From: Candidatus Aenigmatarchaeota archaeon
Lineage (GTDB): Archaea > Aenigmatarchaeota > Aenigmatarchaeia > QMZP01
Assembly (NCBI GenBank): GCA_003663415.1
Contig: QMZY01000007.1
Coordinates: 1 to 16,158 of the forward strand
DNA: 16,158 bases
Direction of reading: 5' to 3'
Shown here: positions 6,718 to 14,434 of the stretch, in pieces
Numbering within the stretch: position 1 is the stretch's first letter
Layout of the letters: the number at the start of each line of letters is the position of its first letter
Notes under the pieces: generated by a model
The model's database searches: none
Seen by the model: only the letters and a program-made list of their open reading frames with translations
Told to the model about the DNA's origin: nothing
Position numbers and translations under genes: made by a program

Positions 6718-8586
6718 CTACCTTAATCTTACAGATTCCAGATTCCTTGGTGCAGTTGTTTCGCACCTGAATATTTTGTGCAAATCTCTTGAAAGCTCAA
6801 TACATTTTTTCGGGTCACCGTGATTAACTATTATTTTTTCCGGTCTGCTTGCAAGTTTATGAACATAGCTTATTAGCTGGTTTCTTCCGGAATGCCCACT
6901 CAGCCCGTGAACAGTTTTCACATCCATTTTTATTTCCAGAGTTTTTGTTTTGCCTTTTTCTATAATAGGTATCTCCTTCCAACCTTTTTGTATCCTTCTG
7001 CCAAGCGTTCCTTCTCCCTGATAACCTATAAACACCAGTGTGTTCTTTTTTACAGGCGCTAAAGCCTTTAGATACTCTATGGCAGGACCGCCCACAAGCA
7101 TACCTGAGGTTGCTATTATAACAGCTGGTTCAGGAGAATCAATTATCTTATCTCTGTCTTTTGGAACAACACGATGGAAAATATCGGAAAGAAACGGATT
7201 TTTGCCGTAATGAAATATATTCCTTTGAAGCCTTCTTGAGAGATACTCCGGATAAGCAGTATGAATAGCTGTCGCGTCCCATATCATGCCTTCTATATAT
7301 ACAGGATACTCAAAGTTTTCGCTGCCGAGTATGCACATAATCTCCTGAGCTCTTTCAACAGCAAAAGAAGGTATCAAAACCTTGCCGCCCTTTTTCATAG
7401 TATCGTTTATCAGTTTAAGGAGCTCTGCCTCTATATCCCTTCTTTGCGGAAATATGTCTTCTGCGCCGCCGTAAGTAGATTCTGTTATGAGTGTTTCAAT
7501 CCTCTGAAAATCCGTAAAAGCCGGCTCTAAAAGTCTGGACGGACCAAACCTGAAATCTCCTGTGTAAAGTATATTATGCAAGCCCTCCCCGATATGTAAA
7601 TGAACAAGAGAAGAGCCAAGCAGATGACCGGACGGCTGAAGCGTGAGCCTTACCTCTGATGCTATATCAGAAACTTCGCCGTAATCCAAGGTAATACAAT
7701 GTTTAACAGTTTTTTCCACTGCTTTTTTTGAGTAAGGCGCCTGCTTGCCTTCTTTTTGACACACGTCAATGTAATCAAGGCAAAGCAAAACCATTAAATC
7801 TCTTGTAGGGGCTGTGCAGTAAAGCGGCCCTGTATAACCCTGTTCATAAAGATAAGGGATGAATGCGCAATGGTCTATATGAGCATGCGACAAACATATT
7901 GCATCCAAACTTTCTAAATCAAATTCAGGAGCATTTATATAGGGTATTTCATTCGAACCCGGGTCTATCCCGCAGTCCATAAGTATGCTGGAGTGCGGTG
8001 TCTGAACAAGAACACAGCTTCTTCCAACCTGCCTGAAGCCACCAAGTGCTGTAATTCTTATCCATTCGTTTTTCACATTTATCTTTATACCTTCATTTAT
8101 TTTCTGACCTATTTTATTAAGAAACTTTTTTCTGTAATCAAGTTCAGAATGAAGAAGCGCTCTTACAGCTCTCACCACGTCAGATTTTATGCTTGGCGCC
8201 CTTTCTATTTTAGGCAGCCAAAGAGTTTCTGTTTTTATTTTTTTATAGGTTTCACCGCCTTTTCCTATCACTAATCCTGGTTTGGAAGCCTCTATTATAA
8301 CTTTGCCAAGCTCTGGTTCAAAGTATATGGCCTGAATTTCTGCCTCTTTTGGAACAATGTCATAAATTTTGTTTTTTGCCTTTTCAGGGTCCAGACAAAT
8401 AGATATATCAGGTCTTATCTCAACCCTTTTTTTCAATTGCTTCACGATGTCTTTTACCTGTTCTTCGCTTGATTTAAAAAACTCTTTGTTTTTTGTATAT
8501 ATAATTATCTCTGAAGCCTCGAATTTGACCTCTGAAATGTTTGCGTCAGAAGGTAATTTTTCTCTAAGCTCTTTCAGAATGCTCAT
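6718..8586 (-). CDS. fttA: FttA/aCPSF1, KH-domain beta-CASP ribonuclease and transcription terminator
   Basis: A 622-residue archaeal CPSF73-type ribonuclease, about normal length. Two N-terminal KH domains fill about 1-150, the second with the GKGG loop at 108-111. The metallo-beta-lactamase domain follows, with HAHIDH at 234-239, SGHLLGSS (His321), YTGDF (Asp344) and TESTYGG (369-373). The beta-CASP domain includes GGKVLIPSFAVERAQE (400-415) and ATSGML (492-497), and the closing metal motifs are LSGHSG (562-567) and VNHGD (587-591). All expected zinc ligands are present. In methanogens this enzyme cleaves nascent RNA at U-rich sites to terminate transcription, and the T-rich tracts behind the S-layer gene and ftsZ are plausible targets. 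Ribosome binding site GGAGAT precedes the ATG. It is last in its operon, 37 bases after psmB. Confidence 0.95.
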   Translation of the reverse strand: MSILKELREKLPSDANISEVKFEASEIIIYTKNKEFFKSSEEQVKDIVKQLKKRVEIRPDISICLDPEKAKNKIYDIVPKEAEIQAIYFEPELGKVIIEASKPGLVIGKGGETYKKIKTETLWLPKIERAPSIKSDVVRAVRALLHSELDYRKKFLNKIGQKINEGIKINVKNEWIRITALGGFRQVGRSCVLVQTPHSSILMDCGIDPGSNEIPYINAPEFDLESLDAICLSHAHIDHCAFIPYLYEQGYTGPLYCTAPTRDLMVLLCLDYIDVCQKEGKQAPYSKKAVEKTVKHCITLDYGEVSDIASEVRLTLQPSGHLLGSSLVHLHIGEGLHNILYTGDFRFGPSRLLEPAFTDFQRIETLITESTYGGAEDIFPQRRDIEAELLKLINDTMKKGGKVLIPSFAVERAQEIMCILGSENFEYPVYIEGMIWDATAIHTAYPEYLSRRLQRNIFHYGKNPFLSDIFHRVVPKDRDKIIDSPEPAVIIATSGMLVGGPAIEYLKALAPVKKNTLVFIGYQGEGTLGRRIQKGWKEIPIIEKGKTKTLEIKMDVKTVHGLSGHSGRNQLISYVHKLASRPEKIIVNHGDPKKCIELSRDLHKIFRCETTAPRNLESVRLR

Positions 8587-8623
8587 TTTATCTCCTTTTT
8601 TCAGTTAATCACTAAAAACGAGT

Positions 8624-9253
8624 TCATTTTAACAGTTTTTTCACTTGTTCGTCTGAAACAGAATGAATTCCTTTGGAATCTATCACTACAATATCAATTC
8701 CGCTTCCGCCAGAAGCTATATCTCTTTTTCTTGCAGAGTCTATAGCTCTTGCCACAAGCTTTTTGGCATCTTCTTTATCAAGTTCTTTTTTATATCCGTC
8801 CTCCAGAACACCAAGAGCCATTGGTGAGCCAGAACCGGTGGAAAAATACTCCTTTTCCTCTATCACAGAGCCGTCCGCACCAAGACTGAAAAGCCTCGGT
8901 TTATCATCATATCCTCCAAGCAAAAGCTGAACGTAATACGGAAAGAACCTTCTTGAATAAAGTATGTTTGCAACAAGGTTGGCAGCCGCTTTTACAGAAA
9001 TCCCCATTTCCTCCTGAAGTCTGTACAGTTTTAATTCTGCTTTTATGTATCTGTCCAGCGCTTGTGCATCACCAACCAGACCGGCAACAGTCATTGCAAT
9101 GCGTTCATCTAATTTTTTTATTTTGGGTGTGTCTTTGCTGGCAACCAGATATCCCATGGTGGCTTTTCTTTCAGCACCCAAAACCACAGCATCCTTACAG
9201 ACCACACCAACAGTGGTTGTACCCGTCTTTAACTTTTCAATTTCCTTTTCCAT
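8624..9253 (-). CDS. psmB: proteasome beta subunit
   Basis: A 209-residue catalytic subunit of the 20S proteasome. It has a short propeptide of 11 residues ending ...KTG, then TTTVGVVCKD, so Thr12 becomes the N-terminal nucleophile after self-cleavage. Counting from it, Glu28 is position 17 and Lys44 is position 33, both expected for catalysis. GSGSPMALGVLEDGY and SGGSGIDIVVI are standard later motifs. Seven copies form each inner ring together with PsmA (1531-2226). The start has an AGTGAG-type ribosome binding site. A TATA box sits in the end of the upstream gene, so it may have its own promoter besides read-through. Confidence 0.96.
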   Translation of the reverse strand: MEKEIEKLKTGTTTVGVVCKDAVVLGAERKATMGYLVASKDTPKIKKLDERIAMTVAGLVGDAQALDRYIKAELKLYRLQEEMGISVKAAANLVANILYSRRFFPYYVQLLLGGYDDKPRLFSLGADGSVIEEKEYFSTGSGSPMALGVLEDGYKKELDKEDAKKLVARAIDSARKRDIASGGSGIDIVVIDSKGIHSVSDEQVKKLLK

Positions 9254-9325
9254 GTATACTCACTTAGAAATTCCAGACTCCTGTTAAAAGGAATCCAGAA
9301 CGAGTTATTAATCTTTTGTGGTTAA

Positions 9326-9339
9326 TATTTATAAATATT
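9326..9339 (-). promoter_or_regulatory. psmB promoter (TATA box)
   Basis: ATATTTATAAATAT, read on either strand, lies about 75 bases before the psmB start and touches the stop codon of the zinc-ribbon gene. Transcription would begin near 9305 and leave a leader of about 50 bases. Confidence 0.5.
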
Positions 9340-9724
9340 ACGGGTGCTTTGTTTTTAACTTTGCCTGAATTGTCGATAAATCAATTTCATATCTCCCCTC
9401 TCCTATTCTTATAACAATGGGTTTCTGGGAAAAAAGTTTGGTAATATCTATATGATATTTTCCCGGTTTTATCACTCTTATTGCTTCCACATCCAGAATA
9501 ATGGAGCCCTTTGTTTTCTTTGCTTCCGGGAGAATCTCTTTTATATCGTTTTCTATCTCTTCAATCTCCTTTTTTGTGAGTTTTTTGATATCCTTTTCAG
9601 CTTGTTTCAGTTCTTCTTCCCTGACATAAAAGAAAAATTTGTTTCCGCAAACATCGCAACCTTTCATTAAATAAGGAGCATTGTCAGGATGGACTTTTCC
9701 GCAGACTGTGCATTTATTTGGCAT
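9338..9724 (-). CDS. zinc-ribbon protein (DUF2072/COG3364 type)
   Basis: A 128-residue protein. The N-terminal zinc ribbon has CTVC at 5-8 and CDVC at 23-26 around a short HPDNAPYLMKG loop. A charged helical linker (35-70) is rich in Lys and Glu. A small beta domain follows with SIILDVEAIRVIKPGKYHIDI and IVIRIGEGRYEIDL. This matches a family found widely in archaea as a neighbour of an Era-like GTPase and a DUF2073 protein, exactly the arrangement here. The function is unknown; a role in ribosome or RNA biology is inferred from the partners. The ribosome binding site GAGGTGA overlaps the DUF2073 stop codon, so the two are probably translated together. Confidence 0.8.
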   Translation of the reverse strand: MPNKCTVCGKVHPDNAPYLMKGCDVCGNKFFFYVREEELKQAEKDIKKLTKKEIEEIENDIKEILPEAKKTKGSIILDVEAIRVIKPGKYHIDITKLFSQKPIVIRIGEGRYEIDLSTIQAKLKTKHP

Positions 9725-9732
9725 TTGTCACC

Positions 9733-10080
9733 TCATATATAAACAAGAAGCTCTTTTGGATTTCTTTCTATTTTTCTTACTATTTTTGCAGGTCCTATAA
9801 TTGTTAATCCCTGATTCTTGCCTGTTACAACCTTAATTATGAGATTTTTAAGTCTCCCCACCACATCTTTTTGTTTTGAAAGGTCCAAAGAATTTAATTC
9901 AATTCCTGTAAATTTTTCAGAAACCTTTTTCATTGTTTTTTCTATTATGTCTGCTTCTTCTTCAGGACTTAGTTTGGCATCAATAAGTATTATTGTATCC
10001 TCTTTTAAATCTTTCATAAAACTTTTAACACCGTCTGCCTTAAACTTCTCATACGGAACAAGTTTTATTTTAAATCCCAT
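9733..10080 (-). CDS. DUF2073 family protein
   Basis: A 115-residue protein beginning MGFKIKLVPYEKF. It has an alternating strand-helix pattern: DTIILIDAKLSPEEEADIIEKTM, then FTGIELNSLDL, and near the C-terminus LTIIGPAKIVRKIERNPKELLVYI. The frame is open upstream to 10143, but that extension lies in the GTPase gene; the ATG at 10080 is preferred because it is four bases after the GTPase stop codon with GTGA just upstream. No known catalytic motif is visible. It is conserved next to the GTPase and zinc-ribbon genes in other archaea and probably works with them; the activity is unknown. Confidence 0.8.
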   Translation of the reverse strand: MGFKIKLVPYEKFKADGVKSFMKDLKEDTIILIDAKLSPEEEADIIEKTMKKVSEKFTGIELNSLDLSKQKDVVGRLKNLIIKVVTGKNQGLTIIGPAKIVRKIERNPKELLVYI

Positions 10081-10084
10081 ATTT

Positions 10085-10726
10085 TCACAGCTTCCTGAAC
10101 AAAGCGTTATACAGTTCTTCAATATTAAACCCTGTTTTTGCACTTATTCCGATTACTTCATAATTTGGAAACGCTTCTCTGACTCTGCTGGCTTTTGATG
10201 TTTTTAAATCCACCTTGTTGGCAACTATAATAAAAGGAATATTTCTCGCATCCAGGTTGCCCAGTATAGTTATATTTACCTGGTCAAGCGGGTCTTTCGT
10301 AGAATCCAACACAACAAGAACCATATCCATCTTATCAAGCCATTTTATTGCCTCTATTACTCCTTTTGTTGCTTCTCTTGCTCTTGTTTTTGCATCTTTT
10401 CTTTTCATTCCATATTTTAGGAATTCCTCAAAATCTATTTTTGTTGCTATACCGGGCGTATCCACAAGGTTAAACGTCAGAGATTTCCCGTTGCTTTTTA
10501 TCGTTACTTTCTCTTTCATTTGAATTTCTCTTGTTTCATGCGGGATAACAGAAATTTTTCCCATCTCTTCTCCCAGCCAATCCAGACAAATTCTGTTCGC
10601 AAGTGTCGTTTTTCCGGAATTCACAGGACCATACAGACCTATTTTTATATCTTTTCTTTTTTTGAAGATTTTTCTTACAATAAAAGCTATCTTATTCCTT
10701 GCTCTTCTTATATGTTTCAAAACCAC
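10085..10726 (-). CDS. Era-like small GTPase
   Basis: A 213-residue GTP-binding protein. After a basic N-terminal region (RRARNKIAFIVRKIFKKRK, 7-25) comes a complete G domain: P-loop GPVNSGKT at 33-40, switch region around ETRE (64-67), DTPG at 89-92, NKVD at 170-173 and SAK at 195-197. It lacks the C-terminal KH domain of bacterial Era, so it is a single-domain archaeal member of the Era/Der-like group. The basic N-terminus could contact RNA or membrane. The chosen GTG start is supported by a nearby GTGAT site; TTG at 10720 is an alternative. First gene of a tight three-gene set with DUF2073 and the zinc-ribbon protein. Confidence 0.88.
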   Translation of the reverse strand: MVLKHIRRARNKIAFIVRKIFKKRKDIKIGLYGPVNSGKTTLANRICLDWLGEEMGKISVIPHETREIQMKEKVTIKSNGKSLTFNLVDTPGIATKIDFEEFLKYGMKRKDAKTRAREATKGVIEAIKWLDKMDMVLVVLDSTKDPLDQVNITILGNLDARNIPFIIVANKVDLKTSKASRVREAFPNYEVIGISAKTGFNIEELYNALFRKL

Positions 10727-10770
10727 GCTATCACGTAAAAGTTTAAATTTATTTATTAAATTAAAAACAT

Positions 10771-10785
10771 ATTTTATAAATTTAT
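10771..10785 (-). promoter_or_regulatory. probable promoter of the GTPase operon
   Basis: On the minus strand ATAAATTTATAAAAT lies about 45-60 bases before the GTPase start, immediately after the stop codon of the ATPase gene. The whole 58-bp gap is A+T rich, so the exact box is uncertain. Confidence 0.4.
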
Positions 10786-11936
10786 CATAAGTTAGCCAAA
10801 AACATTGGAATGTCTTTTTTATCTAAAACCAAAACATTTTTAGGATATTTTCTGTGCGGTTTTCCTGCTTTAACTTCTACTTTCATATCTCCTGCTATAC
10901 AATCTATTTCGTAGGAATTTCTAAAATAATAAATTTCACCAAACTTTCTGTAAAAATGCTCTTGGATGATATTTTCATAGATAGCAGATGGATTAAATTC
11001 TGTTTCTGTCCATAATGCAACTGCTCTAAGAATAAAAGGATCTCTAAAGAAAATCTTTTTTTCTTTTCTAAAATTAACATTCTTATCCTTCCAATACACA
11101 GTTTTCAACAAAAACATGTTTTCAAAATATTCTAAATATTGTTCAACTGTTTTGTAGCTTATTCCTATATCTCTGGCAATTGCCTGATATGACATTGCTG
11201 AAGGTATTTTTTCCATTAAACTTGAAAAAATCTTTAAGGATGTCTTTATACTTAAACCAGCTCTAAGTATTTCACCTTCTATTGATTTTATTAGGTCTTG
11301 GAAAAAAATATCTTTTTCATTAACTGCGCTAGGAAACCCCCCGTATTTTTCATACTCATTAAACAGTTTCATAATTTTTATTGTTGGAAGTTTCCCTTTT
11401 TCATTAATATTTATAAATTCAGGAAAACTTAAAGGAAGAACCTCTATTATTTTCCCTTTTCCACCTCTTCCTGGAAAAAGCTCTGCTTGTTTTTTTAATT
11501 TTATGCTTACAGAACCAGAAACAGTTATTATTTTATTTTCAAGAATTCCAGCATCTATACTTCCTCTTAATGGTCTCCACCACCTTTCCAGTGAAGTTAC
11601 TTCATCAAGAAATATATATTTATATTCTTTCAATGAAAATAAAAGATTTTGAAAAGACTCTATATCAGGAAGCAAACTCACATCTGCATATAAAATCTCA
11701 TCGGAAGAAAAACCATTATTCAGAAGTTTTTTTATTAACAACTTCAATCCTGTTGTCTTTCCAACCTGTCTCGGACCAATTATAAAGTTTAAAGAGAACG
11801 GTTTTAATGATATATATTCTATCCACTTTGGTATCCACCTGAGTTCCATATTCATCCATTTTTTAATAACTTTATCTTTTGTTTCCCAGTCTTTATGATA
11901 CCACCATGGATTAATTAATTCTATATATTGGTCCAT
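10785..11936 (-). CDS. AAA_14/DUF4143 ATPase
   Basis: A 383-residue ATPase of the archaeal/bacterial AAA_14-DUF4143 type. Walker A is GPRQVGKTT (54-62), Walker B YIFLDE (107-112), sensor SGS (140-142), then FPGRGG (154-159) and the family's PLSFPEF (168-174). A winged-helix-like segment follows (248-270, YQAIARDIGISYKTVEQYL), and the C-terminus has a PD-(D/E)XK-like pattern with YEID (342-345) and EVK (354-356). Members are common accessory genes whose roles are poorly known. It interrupts an otherwise housekeeping strand between rtcB and the GTPase. Its codons look more A+T rich than those of its neighbours (impression, not computed), suggesting transfer. A palindrome covers its start codon and it probably has a leaderless mRNA. 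Confidence 0.85.
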   Translation of the reverse strand: MDQYIELINPWWYHKDWETKDKVIKKWMNMELRWIPKWIEYISLKPFSLNFIIGPRQVGKTTGLKLLIKKLLNNGFSSDEILYADVSLLPDIESFQNLLFSLKEYKYIFLDEVTSLERWWRPLRGSIDAGILENKIITVSGSVSIKLKKQAELFPGRGGKGKIIEVLPLSFPEFININEKGKLPTIKIMKLFNEYEKYGGFPSAVNEKDIFFQDLIKSIEGEILRAGLSIKTSLKIFSSLMEKIPSAMSYQAIARDIGISYKTVEQYLEYFENMFLLKTVYWKDKNVNFRKEKKIFFRDPFILRAVALWTETEFNPSAIYENIIQEHFYRKFGEIYYFRNSYEIDCIAGDMKVEVKAGKPHRKYPKNVLVLDKKDIPMFLANL

Positions 11937-11969
11937 ATAGAAATATTATTTCTATATATTTATAAATAT
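11935..11969 (-). promoter_or_regulatory. ATPase promoter with 23-bp operator-like palindrome
   Basis: ATATAGAAATA (11935-11945) and TATTTCTATAT (11947-11957) form a perfect 11-bp inverted repeat around one base, reaching into the start codon. TATATTTATAAATATT at 11954-11969 is the TATA region; transcription on the minus strand would begin about at the ATG (11936). A further half-site TATTTCTAT lies at 11980-11988. A repressor bound here would block initiation. Confidence 0.6.
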
Positions 11970-11991
11970 TTAGAACTTATATTTCTATTAT

Positions 11992-13398
11992 TTACCCCTT
12001 CACAACACCCATTGGTTTCATTCTCGCTACTTTTAATGAAATTCCTGTCTGATGAACTGTTTCAATAACAGCCTCAACATCTTTATAAGCCTGCGGAGCT
12101 TCTTCTGACAAGACCTTTGGATGTGTTGATTTCGCTATTATGCCCTGTTTTTCCAAGTCTTCTCTAACTGTTTCACCCCAGAATTTTTTTATTGCTGTTG
12201 CTCTTGACATGACCCTTCCTGCACCATGGGCAGAGCTTCCGAAAGTTTTTTCCATTGCTGTTTCAGTTCCCTTCAAAAGATAGGAAGCCGTTCCCATAGA
12301 ACCTGCAATAAGAACAGGTGTTTCAGGAAAAGACCTTGTGGCGCCTTTCCTATGAACATAAACTTTCCTTCCTTTCCCGCCAATTTTATGTTCTTCAAGT
12401 TTTACTATATTATGCGCTATCCCATAAACAGTTTTCATGTCCATGCTTTCCCAGTCCTTTTTGAAAACCTGCTCAAAAGAGTCCCTTATCCATTTTGTCA
12501 TAACAGCCCTGTTAACAAACGCATAGTTTACAGCGCATTTCATTGCGCTGAAATAATCCCTGCCTTCCTCTGAATTTACAGGGGCACACGCAAGCTGTTT
12601 ATCAGGCAGCCATATATTATATTTTTTTACAGCCTTTTCCTGTATTTTCAAATAATCGCTTGCTACCTGATGCCCAAAACCACGGGAACCAGAATGAAGC
12701 ATAATAACAACACTGCCTTCACCATGCAGTCCCCATTTTTTTGCTGTTTCCTCATCAAATATATCGCTTATTTCCTGAATTTCCAAAAAATGATTGCCTG
12801 CTCCAAGAGTTCCTAACTGCGGTATTCCTCTTTTCTTGGCCAAATCAGAAACCTTTGACGGATCAGCATCGTCCATCCTTCCTTTCTCTTCTGTATGTTC
12901 TTTGTCCTCTTTGGTTGCATAGCCTTTTTCAATTGCCCAGTCTATGCCCTCAACAAGAACCCTGTCAAGCTCTTCTCTTGTCAGTTTAAGCGGACCCTTT
13001 GCACCAACACCAGAAGGGACGTTTTTGAAAAGTGTCGGGATAAGCTCTTTTATTTTTGCCTTAACTTCTTCGACAGTAAGGTTTGTTCTTATCAAATTTA
13101 TTCCGCAATTTATGTCAAAACCACACAAACCGGAAGATATTATTCCTTCTTCAGCATCAAACGCTCCAACAGCGCCCATAGGAAGGCCGTAACCCCAGTG
13201 CATGTCAGGCAAGCCTATAACAGGTTCCAAAACACCGGGCAAACATGCCACATTGGTTAATTGCTGTACAGCAGCATCCTCAGCAGCATCAATGATTTTC
13301 TGATTTGCAAAAATCTTCGCATCTACTTTCATCCGATCTCTCACACCTTTCGGGAGCAGCCATTCATAGTCGCTTATTTTCTGAAGCTTGTCTTTCAT
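11992..13398 (-). CDS. rtcB: tRNA-splicing ligase RtcB
   Basis: A 468-residue RNA ligase that joins 2',3'-cyclic phosphate or 3'-phosphate ends to 5'-OH ends using GTP, in tRNA splicing and RNA repair. Metal and catalytic residues are present: Asp95 and Cys98 in GFDINCG, GAGNH with His203, LHSGSRG with His235, YGIAHN with His329, and the GMP-accepting histidine in SSAHGAGR (His391). Length is normal and there is no intein, which some archaeal RtcB proteins carry. GGTGA is the ribosome binding site. The archease gene lies 45 bases upstream on the same strand, the usual partnership. A TATA-like run in the gap may give a separate start. Confidence 0.96.
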   Translation of the reverse strand: MKDKLQKISDYEWLLPKGVRDRMKVDAKIFANQKIIDAAEDAAVQQLTNVACLPGVLEPVIGLPDMHWGYGLPMGAVGAFDAEEGIISSGLCGFDINCGINLIRTNLTVEEVKAKIKELIPTLFKNVPSGVGAKGPLKLTREELDRVLVEGIDWAIEKGYATKEDKEHTEEKGRMDDADPSKVSDLAKKRGIPQLGTLGAGNHFLEIQEISDIFDEETAKKWGLHGEGSVVIMLHSGSRGFGHQVASDYLKIQEKAVKKYNIWLPDKQLACAPVNSEEGRDYFSAMKCAVNYAFVNRAVMTKWIRDSFEQVFKKDWESMDMKTVYGIAHNIVKLEEHKIGGKGRKVYVHRKGATRSFPETPVLIAGSMGTASYLLKGTETAMEKTFGSSAHGAGRVMSRATAIKKFWGETVREDLEKQGIIAKSTHPKVLSEEAPQAYKDVEAVIETVHQTGISLKVARMKPMGVVKG

Positions 13399-13432
13399 TT
13401 TCTCACCTGAGAAATTATATTTTGTTTCCGGA

Positions 13433-13444
13433 TTTATAAAATTT
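13433..13444 (-). promoter_or_regulatory. possible rtcB promoter
   Basis: On the minus strand ATTTTATAAATC sits about 40 bases before the rtcB start at the very end of the archease gene. Transcription would begin near 13412, just ahead of the GGTGA ribosome binding site. Confidence 0.4.
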
Positions 13445-13857
13445 TATATATCAAAACTAACTCTTACTTTATATCCCTTTTCTGTTTTTTCAAATTTGTA
13501 TTTATAATAGGTTACAGCCTTTACAAGCGTTCCACCTTTCTTCGGGTCTGCTTCTTCTCCAAACACCCTTGCCTTAAGATATGTGTCACTAATTTCCATC
13601 ACATCAAACTTTGAAAAAAACATATAGTTTATATCCACCTCTGCTATCAATTCCTGCAACCAGGCAATCATAAGCTCTTCAATATTGTCAGCACGAACCT
13701 CTATCTCAACCTCTTTCTCAGGCCTGATTTTGTCTATTTGACATATAACACTGAACATTCCAAATGCTGCGTTCTCAAAAACCTCTTTAAGCGTTTTTCC
13801 ATACGCCTCTATCATAACATCTGACGTTAAATCTTCAATAAATTTGAATCTCTCCAT
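13444..13857 (-). CDS. archease, RtcB activator
   Basis: A 137-residue protein that helps RtcB form its guanylate intermediate and turn over. The N-terminal motif reads EDLTSDVMIEAYG (8-20), in place of the more common HTAD form; the metal-binding Asp is kept as Asp13. The C-terminus ends in SFDI, preserving the Asp-Ile end that completes the metal site in the known archaeal structure (recalled from the literature). Middle segments AFGMFSVI, EELMIAWLQELI and GGTLVKAVTYYKYKF are typical. It lies between aIF2-beta and rtcB. GTGA eight bases before the ATG is the ribosome binding site. Confidence 0.92.
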   Translation of the reverse strand: MERFKFIEDLTSDVMIEAYGKTLKEVFENAAFGMFSVICQIDKIRPEKEVEIEVRADNIEELMIAWLQELIAEVDINYMFFSKFDVMEISDTYLKARVFGEEADPKKGGTLVKAVTYYKYKFEKTEKGYKVRVSFDI

Positions 13858-13866
13858 GTTTTCACT

Positions 13867-14271
13867 TTATATTTTAGGAATAGGGTGCTTTGCTCCGCAA
13901 GCCTCGCATTTCATTATAAAAAACCTGTCCTTCTTTATAATTTTTGTATCAGGCTTCCCGCATTCTGGACATAGAACATAGTTTTTTACATAAAGATCAA
14001 TTTTTTTGTCAACAAGCCCTTTTGAGAACCTGCCTATAACCTCAAGCCTCTTTCCCTTTAATTCGCCTTTGGTTGCAAGCTCTTTCAAAAGAAACTTTAA
14101 CAAATGTTGCGGGTCTCTTCTCAAACCTTGAGCAATATCTGTAAAATTAATTATAATGGTTCTTGCTCCTGCAGGCAGTATTTTTGAATAAGGAACCTCG
14201 AACCTTGCCGCTTTTTTTGTTTTTTTTGGAATCTGCTCTATTGCTTTGTCAAGCAGTTTTTCATAGTCCAT
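13867..14271 (-). CDS. translation initiation factor aIF2, beta subunit
   Basis: A 134-residue aIF2-beta of normal archaeal length. It has the N-terminal helix that binds the gamma subunit (YEKLLDKAIEQIP), the central domain (RTIIINFTDIAQGLRRDPQHLLKFL onward, with IGRFSKGLVDKKIDLYV), and a C-terminal zinc ribbon with CPEC (100-103) and CEAC (122-125). With alpha and gamma subunits it delivers initiator Met-tRNA to the small ribosomal subunit. First gene of the minus-strand series; archease follows nine bases later. A TATA box about 25 bases upstream suggests a leaderless or very short-leader mRNA. Confidence 0.95.
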   Translation of the reverse strand: MDYEKLLDKAIEQIPKKTKKAARFEVPYSKILPAGARTIIINFTDIAQGLRRDPQHLLKFLLKELATKGELKGKRLEVIGRFSKGLVDKKIDLYVKNYVLCPECGKPDTKIIKKDRFFIMKCEACGAKHPIPKI

Positions 14272-14290
14272 ACTTCCACTATTAACAGTA

Positions 14291-14301
14291 ATATTTATAT
14301 A
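14291..14301 (-). promoter_or_regulatory. aIF2-beta promoter (TATA box)
   Basis: ATATATAAATAT-type sequence on the minus strand, centred about 25 bases before the start codon at 14271. This spacing places transcription start at or next to the ATG. It marks the start of the minus-strand operon series. Confidence 0.55.
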
Positions 14302-14344
14302 TCAGATAATCAAAAATAATATATCTTTTATTTAAAATATAGCA

Positions 14345-14417
14345 GAAGAAGCCTAATCAATTGGGGGATTGATTGAGGCTTTGTGATATTTGGGGGCTGT
14401 GTAATTAAGGCTTTTTC
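14345..14417 (+). ncRNA. candidate structured RNA or leader upstream of ftsZ
   Basis: AGCCTAATCAAT (14350-14361) pairs with ATTGATTGAGGCT (14368-14380): 12 bp plus one bulged G around the loop TGGGGG. The same 5' arm can instead pair as GAAGAAGCCT (14345-14354) with AGGCTTTTTC (14408-14417), ten pairs including one G-U, so the two folds exclude each other. TTGGGGG and ATT(G/A)AGGCTTT each occur twice, an imperfect direct repeat. The plus strand is favoured because the second fold ends in T5. No known RNA family is recognised. Together with the element at 14435-14517 this is what the 249-bp gap between aIF2-beta and ftsZ holds. Confidence 0.35.
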
Positions 14418-14434
14418 TAAAGTAGAATTATTTC

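Noticed and set aside
9276..9295. Small hairpin (GACTCC/GGAATC region) in the psmB leader.
   Set aside because: Six pairs with a wobble and no second copy or alternative fold; too weak to call a regulatory element.
10081..10143. Upstream extension of the DUF2073 frame with an earlier possible start.
   Set aside because: It overlaps the conserved end of the GTPase gene, its residues look unlike the family, and ATG 10080 has a suitable ribosome binding site.
11992..13398. Possible intein in rtcB, as found in some archaea.
   Set aside because: Length is normal and all catalytic motifs are continuous with standard spacing.
14345..14417. The pre-ftsZ structure as a tRNA.
   Set aside because: No T-arm motif, anticodon arm or acceptor pairing can be built; only the hairpin described is supported.
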